Assembly: GCA_002437405.1 (NCBI GenBank)
Contig: DJPO01000111.1
Coordinates: 1-9,825, forward strand
Length of the DNA: 9,825 nt
Source of the DNA: Opitutia bacterium UBA6410
GTDB lineage: Bacteria; Verrucomicrobiota; Verrucomicrobiia; Opitutales; Intestinicryptomonadaceae
Reading direction: 5' to 3'
Below, in pieces: positions 6,242-9,825 of this stretch. The translations under genes were made by a program, and so were the position numbers. Below the pieces are notes generated by a model. It saw only the letters and a list, made by a program, of their open reading frames with translations. It was not told the DNA's origin and did no database searches. How positions within the stretch are numbered: position 1 is the stretch's first letter; each line of letters begins with the position of its first letter.

Positions 6242-8533
6242 TTAGAAAATCGCCATCGTCAAACGCGCCCCGAACGAAAAGTTGTTCTGGCGGGTCGAAC
6301 CCGAACGGTACGATATTCTGTACTCGACTATCCACGAATTGCCCAAGCGCGTCCAGAGCGAATAGGTTTGGTCGGTGAGCATGCTCAGGCGGTAGTCGTA
6401 CGCCCATCTGCCCATCAGCTTGTAGCGTTCGCTTATGCGGTATTCGGCGAGCGCGGAATACTGCGTGATTGCTCCGTCCAGATAGCTGGAAATCAGATAG
6501 AGCGAGAATTTGTCCGAGTCGAAAAGCCCGATGTATGCGTTTGTTTCGGGAACATTGAGGTTCTCGATATTGAAGCGGTTGTAGCAGCCGAGCGTCAGCC
6601 AGCGCGCGGGCGAAAGGGAAAAATTCGTGTAGAGGTCGGAATAGGACGATTCCTTGAAATCGTTTTGCGCGAGAACGCGCTTGTCGAAATTGAAATCCTG
6701 AAAGATGTCCAGCCTCGCCAGCTCGCGCGAGCCGTACGTTTCGTCGCGCGTCTCGATTGTGTTTTTAAGTCCCAGACGCAAAGTATTGGTCTTGATTATT
6801 CCGTCGGTGTTGCGCATTTCGCCCAAGTCGAGAATCGGCGGATAGGTGAAGTCCTCTATGTCGATGTCGTCGATTTGCGGGATTGCGCCGCGCCCCTGCT
6901 CGGCGTTGGGAATATATCTGTACGAAATTACGGGCGTGAGGTGGTGGCGCAGACCGTCGATGCCCATCGTTTTGCTCTGGTAGTCCCACGTTCCCCAGAC
7001 GTCCATTTGCGCGTCGAAGCCGATTTGCCCCAAGAAGCGCACATAGTCCGACTTTCCGCCGTTCGGGTTGCCGTAATACGTCATTCTGCCGCCGACCACG
7101 GGGGTTATACTGCTCCACGAGTTGAGATTTATCGGGCGCATTACGCCGTAGTAGGCGTCGATTCTTGCGGTGTCCAAATACTGCGAGAGCAGCGCGTCGG
7201 GGCCCGTTTCGCGCAGATACGCTGCGGACGCGTACATATTCTGGTAAAAGCCCGTGTTGAAAATTTCGCCCGCGGGGAGGTCGAAACGCGCCTCGGGCAG
7301 ACGCTGCTGGACGAGCTGCCAGTCGTTGGGCGAAAAGCGCGTAAAGAGCGAAAGAGTGTAGGACGAGCCGTAATAGTCGACTTCCGCGAAGTTGTCGGGG
7401 TTTTGGTCGTCGTAGAAGAATTCGGGGCGGAAGTCGCGCGTTATGTATTCGTCGCTCCACCACGCCAGAGAGCCGATTACCGAAACGTTGTCGGAGTAGG
7501 TCTGGATATGGCGCATTTTCGCGAAAAATCTGTCGTGGGTAATCGGGCGTCCGAGGGAGTCGTACCCGAGCTGACCGCGGTCGCCGTGGTCGTTTATGTA
7601 CGCGCCCTGCGCAAAGCCCTTTATCCACGTTTCCGCGCCCGCGTAGTCGTAGTTGACGGCGGGGCCGAAGAGGACGCTGCGCGCGGTGTAATAGTCGAGC
7701 AGCACCCCGGGGCTGACGTGCCCGAGCCCGTTATAGTGCACGGTATTCGCCCAAAATGCGCCGAAATCCGAGTTGTACCCCACGCGCGTTTGAATGTCGA
7801 ACGGCGGCTTTTCAAGCCCGTACTGCGAATAATACGGCGCGTAGAATACGGGAATCGGGCCGATTGCCACGAGCGGGTCGTCGAACTCCAAAAGCTCCGA
7901 ATCCGTGTCGTATCTGATTTGCGACGCCGAGACGTTCATTGAATAAAACGACGGCTCGCCGACGTAGAGCTTGGGGTTGTCGAGCGAAATCTTGTTTTCG
8001 AGCGAAAGGATTTTGTCGGTCTCGAGGAACATCGGCGACGAGCCGAAGCGCGCGTGCGGAGTCTTCAGCTCCTCCTTTTGCGCGTTGTAAGAAAAAGTCT
8101 CCGCCGCTACGCGGGAGGAGTCTATCGAAGCCTTTACCTTGCCCTCCGCAACGGAGTTGCCCGTCTTCTGCGAATATTTTATTTTGTCGGCGGAAAGCTC
8201 GAACCTCTCGTCCGTGATTTTCGCGTTGCCCGACGCAATAATTTCGTCGTCGCCCGACTGCGAATAGTCGAACTTGTCGGCGGAAAGCTCGGGCGCGCGC
8301 GCGATTTTCGAAAACACTGTTTTCGACTTAGCGTCTTTGGGCAAAACGGCATCGGTCTGCTCGGCGGCGGGCGCGGATTTTTCGCGCAACTGCCGTTGGT
8401 GCGCCAGCGATACCCACGGAACGTCGGCTCTCGCGGAGGTAGTTTTTTTCGCCTGCGCGGAAGGCTCGGCAGCCCACGAAACTGCGGACGCCGCCCCCAA
8501 AAATACCGCTAAAAAAGTTTTTGAAAATTTCAC
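6242..8533 (-). CDS. lptD: LPS-assembly outer-membrane protein LptD
   Basis: Outer-membrane half of the LPS translocon, which inserts lipopolysaccharide into the outer leaflet with LptE. Starting at GTG 8531-8533 it is 763 residues (E. coli 784). A signal peptide MKFSKTFLAVFLGAASAVSW precedes a likely cut near SWA/AEP. An Ala/Lys-rich linker leads to an OstA/LptA-like beta-jellyroll at about 82-215, with two ELSADK(F/I) repeats. The LptD hallmark GPIPVFYAPYYS (225-236) precedes a large barrel rich in alternating Tyr/Phe/Trp. The C-terminal phenylalanine (GARLTMAIF) fits a BAM beta-signal. The reading frame also opens at TTG 8569 and GTG 8539; GTG8533 gives the cleanest signal peptide. Only one cysteine remains (about residue 650), so the inter-domain disulfides of E. 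coli LptD cannot form. The stop TAA is 1 nt from scpA. Confidence 0.93.
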   Translation of the reverse strand: MKFSKTFLAVFLGAASAVSWAAEPSAQAKKTTSARADVPWVSLAHQRQLREKSAPAAEQTDAVLPKDAKSKTVFSKIARAPELSADKFDYSQSGDDEIIASGNAKITDERFELSADKIKYSQKTGNSVAEGKVKASIDSSRVAAETFSYNAQKEELKTPHARFGSSPMFLETDKILSLENKISLDNPKLYVGEPSFYSMNVSASQIRYDTDSELLEFDDPLVAIGPIPVFYAPYYSQYGLEKPPFDIQTRVGYNSDFGAFWANTVHYNGLGHVSPGVLLDYYTARSVLFGPAVNYDYAGAETWIKGFAQGAYINDHGDRGQLGYDSLGRPITHDRFFAKMRHIQTYSDNVSVIGSLAWWSDEYITRDFRPEFFYDDQNPDNFAEVDYYGSSYTLSLFTRFSPNDWQLVQQRLPEARFDLPAGEIFNTGFYQNMYASAAYLRETGPDALLSQYLDTARIDAYYGVMRPINLNSWSSITPVVGGRMTYYGNPNGGKSDYVRFLGQIGFDAQMDVWGTWDYQSKTMGIDGLRHHLTPVISYRYIPNAEQGRGAIPQIDDIDIEDFTYPPILDLGEMRNTDGIIKTNTLRLGLKNTIETRDETYGSRELARLDIFQDFNFDKRVLAQNDFKESSYSDLYTNFSLSPARWLTLGCYNRFNIENLNVPETNAYIGLFDSDKFSLYLISSYLDGAITQYSALAEYRISERYKLMGRWAYDYRLSMLTDQTYSLWTRLGNSWIVEYRISYRSGSTRQNNFSFGARLTMAIF

Positions 8534-8601
8534 GCCCACAATTTCTACATATCCGCCGCCCCATAACAAGCTTTTATTTCGGGACGGCGCGCGCGAAGTT
8601 T

Positions 8602-9390
8602 TTATTCGAAGGACTGGTCGTCGGAACGTTCCCTGCGGAATTTTTTGAAGCCCCCGAATTTCGGGAAGCCCTTGAACCCGCCTTTGCGGAATCCGCCGCC
8701 CTCGCCGCCGTCTTTACGAAAATCTCCGTCCTTGCGGAAGCCGCCCTTTTTATGGAAGCCCCCTTCTTTGCGAAAATCCCCGTCTTTGCGGAAGCCGCCG
8801 TGCGGGCGGAAATGTCCGCCGCCGCGGGGACGGAATCCGCGCCTATCGCCGTCTTCGCCGCCGTTTGAACCGCCGTCCGAGTTTCCGCCGAAGCCGCGGT
8901 TTTCGCGACGCTCATTAAAATGTCCGCCGCCGAAGTTCTTTTTAAAGCCGAATTTTTTGCGGGGTCTGAATCCGTCGCCGCCGTTTTCGGAGTCCGAACG
9001 GTTTCCGTCCTGCGAATCGTCCGAGGACTCCCTGCGGAAGTGCCAGCCGCTCTCCGAGCCGCCGTTTCCGTCCGAATCGAATCTCCTGCGTCCGCCGAAA
9101 GGTTTTCTGTTTTTTGTAAATCCGCCGCCGAATCCGTTGAAACGCTGTTCGCGCGGGCGGCTTCTGTCAACCCGCATGGGTCTTCCGCCCAAGTCCCTAC
9201 CGTCGAGCGCGGCGATAATTTCCTCCGCGTCCTTCGAGTCTTCCATTGTGACAAACGCCATTCCGCGGAATCTTCCCGACTGTTTGTCGAAAACCATTTT
9301 TACTGCCGCGACTGTCCCGAAAGGGGTAAAAGCCTCGGTAATTTCCTGCTCGCCAATCTCGAAAGGCAGGTTGCTTACGAATATGTCCAT
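8602..9390 (-). CDS. RRM-domain RNA-binding protein with Gly/Phe/Arg-rich tail
   Basis: One RNA-recognition motif fills residues 1-78. RNP2 is IFVSNL (3-8) and RNP1 is RGMAFVTM (42-49), with the aromatic F4 and F46 expected to stack on bases. Bacterial RRM proteins of this sort bind single-stranded RNA and are often cold- or stress-responsive. Unlike the usual 80-120 residue bacterial versions, this one has about 180 residues of low-complexity tail rich in Gly, Phe, Arg, Lys, Asp and Ser. The tail includes GGFRKDGDFRK repeats (199-235) and an acidic Ser/Asp patch (112-139). The tail is almost surely disordered. The ATG at 9388-9390 has an A-rich leader without Shine-Dalgarno. The gene ends 68 nt before lptD on the same strand with no obvious terminator, so co-transcription is possible. 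The specific RNA targets are unknown. Confidence 0.88.
   Translation of the reverse strand: MDIFVSNLPFEIGEQEITEAFTPFGTVAAVKMVFDKQSGRFRGMAFVTMEDSKDAEEIIAALDGRDLGGRPMRVDRSRPREQRFNGFGGGFTKNRKPFGGRRRFDSDGNGGSESGWHFRRESSDDSQDGNRSDSENGGDGFRPRKKFGFKKNFGGGHFNERRENRGFGGNSDGGSNGGEDGDRRGFRPRGGGHFRPHGGFRKDGDFRKEGGFHKKGGFRKDGDFRKDGGEGGGFRKGGFKGFPKFGGFKKFRRERSDDQSFE
8686..8796 (-). repeat. Coding repeat, two 54-bp units in the RRM protein tail
   Basis: Residues 199-216 and 217-234 form two near-identical units (GGFRKDGDFRK followed by EGGFHKK or DGGEGGG). The DNA shows the same 54-bp period, with a conserved 36-bp half. It lies in the disordered tail and looks like in-frame tandem expansion, so its copy number may vary between strains. 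Confidence 0.75.
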
Positions 9391-9518
9391 TTTGTGTTTT
9401 TTATGCGTTTGATTGTCCCCGTATTTTTTGCGGGCGATAAAAAACTATCCGACCGTCGAAATGGACGCAAAGTTTCAAAATATCGTCGAAACGCAAAAGA
9501 CAATCGGAAACAAAAGAA

Positions 9519-9606
9519 CGGAGAGGGGGGGATTCGAACCCCCGGTGGGCTTTTGACCCACACGCGATTTCCAATCGCGCACGTTCGGCCACTCCGTCAC
9601 CTCTCC
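9519..9606 (-). tRNA. tRNA-Ser (anticodon GGA)
   Basis: An 88-nt cloverleaf read on the minus strand. Acceptor GGAGAGG pairs with CCTCTCC and the discriminator is G. The D-arm region has GTGGCCGAA. Anticodon stem CGCGA/TCGCG carries loop TTGGAAA, giving GGA (reads UCC and UCU). A long class II variable arm (GTGGG paired with CCCAC) and T-loop TTCGAAT follow. The long variable arm and GGA anticodon identify serine. The 3' CCA is not encoded (TTC follows the discriminator). Confidence 0.97.
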
Positions 9607-9618
9607 TTTAAAAATTCA

Positions 9619-9642
9619 GCGCAAACCTTTTAAAATTTGCGC
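9619..9642 (-). terminator. Hairpin between the two tRNA genes, possible weak terminator
   Basis: GCGCAAA (9619-9625) and TTTGCGC (9636-9642) are exact reverse complements around a 10-nt AT-rich loop. On the minus strand the stem is followed by TGAATTTTTAAA. It could terminate or guide processing of the upstream CAU tRNA transcript. The U-run is imperfect, and tRNA-Ser probably depends on read-through. Confidence 0.35.
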
Positions 9643-9652
9643 CCGAAAGTAA

Positions 9653-9724
<72 letters not shown>

Positions 9725-9737
9725 GAAAGAAAGCGCT

Positions 9738-9766
9738 ATTAACTCACGAAGACGAGTCAACGTCAA
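9738..9766 (-). promoter_or_regulatory. Sigma-70-like promoter of the tRNA pair
   Basis: On the minus strand, TTGACG (9766-9761) and GTTAAT (9743-9738) are separated by exactly 17 nt. They match five and four of the six consensus bases. Transcription would begin near 9731, a few bases ahead of the CAU tRNA. Confidence 0.5.
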
Positions 9767-9780
9767 GAAGAAAATTAGTC

Positions 9781-9814
9781 TTTTTTTAAAAAAAAGAGGG
9801 GGTCTTGCCCCCTT
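9781..9814 (-). terminator. Strong intrinsic terminator of an off-window gene
   Basis: On the minus strand AGGGGG pairs with CCCCCT (9813-9808 with 9802-9797) around a 5-nt loop, followed by CTTTTTTTT. This is a textbook Rho-independent terminator for a leftward gene beyond the right edge. It insulates the tRNA promoter from it. Confidence 0.85.
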
Positions 9815-9825
9815 CGGAAAAATTG

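Noticed and set aside
6113..7942. 609-residue open frame on the plus strand
   Set aside because: It lies antisense to lptD and scpA. It has no recognisable motifs, only Val/Arg/Ala-rich low-information sequence produced by the codon bias of the real genes.
9405..9505. Inverted pair GATTGTC (9411-9417) and GACAATC (9499-9505) upstream of the RRM gene
   Set aside because: Only 7 bp and 81 bp apart, so it is expected by chance. I found no convincing promoter or thermosensor fold in 9391-9518.

Overview
The window looks like chromosome of a diderm bacterium, most likely a member of the Verrucomicrobiota (Opitutae-like). This taxonomic call is inference. It rests on an LPS-assembly outer-membrane protein (LptD), an SMC-condensin partner (ScpA), a GlmM, an Opitutae-style TPR protein, moderately GC-rich genes with AT-rich gaps, and mostly weak Shine-Dalgarno sites. 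I ran no database search.

Positions 1-1509 are the accessory part. A tyrosine recombinase gene (+ strand, 190-1185) sits behind a very AT-rich 189-bp leader. A perfect 15-bp inverted repeat (1-15 and 174-188) brackets the leader, which also holds three further nested palindromes. The second arm of the outer repeat ends one base before the ATG, as expected if the leader were an invertible promoter segment. Downstream lie a decayed, frameshifted second copy of the 3' end of the same integrase gene (about 1227-1391) and a tandem array of 3.5 copies of a 22-bp unit (1403-1480).

Positions 1510-9390 are a co-oriented minus-strand housekeeping block. In transcription order it runs: an RRM RNA-binding protein with a long Gly/Phe/Arg-rich tail, lptD (outer-membrane LPS translocon), scpA (chromosome segregation), an 80-residue conserved-looking protein, glmM (UDP-GlcNAc precursor synthesis), a TPR protein, and a DevA/LolD/MacB-type ABC ATPase. 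lptD, scpA, the small gene and glmM are packed with gaps of 1 to 7 nt, and two junctions share the heptamer TAATATG. They almost certainly form one transcript linking envelope biogenesis and chromosome segregation.

Positions 9519-9724 hold two minus-strand tRNA genes, tRNA-Ser(GGA) and a CAU tRNA (Met or Ile2). A sigma-70-like promoter lies in front of them, and a strong terminator at 9781-9814 closes a gene outside the window to the right.

The most interesting part is the left edge: a recombinase with bracketing inverted repeats, a decayed paralogous footprint and an odd tandem repeat. This resembles a self-acting DNA-inversion or repeatedly targeted integration site. The remainder is ordinary core genome with a few small oddities.
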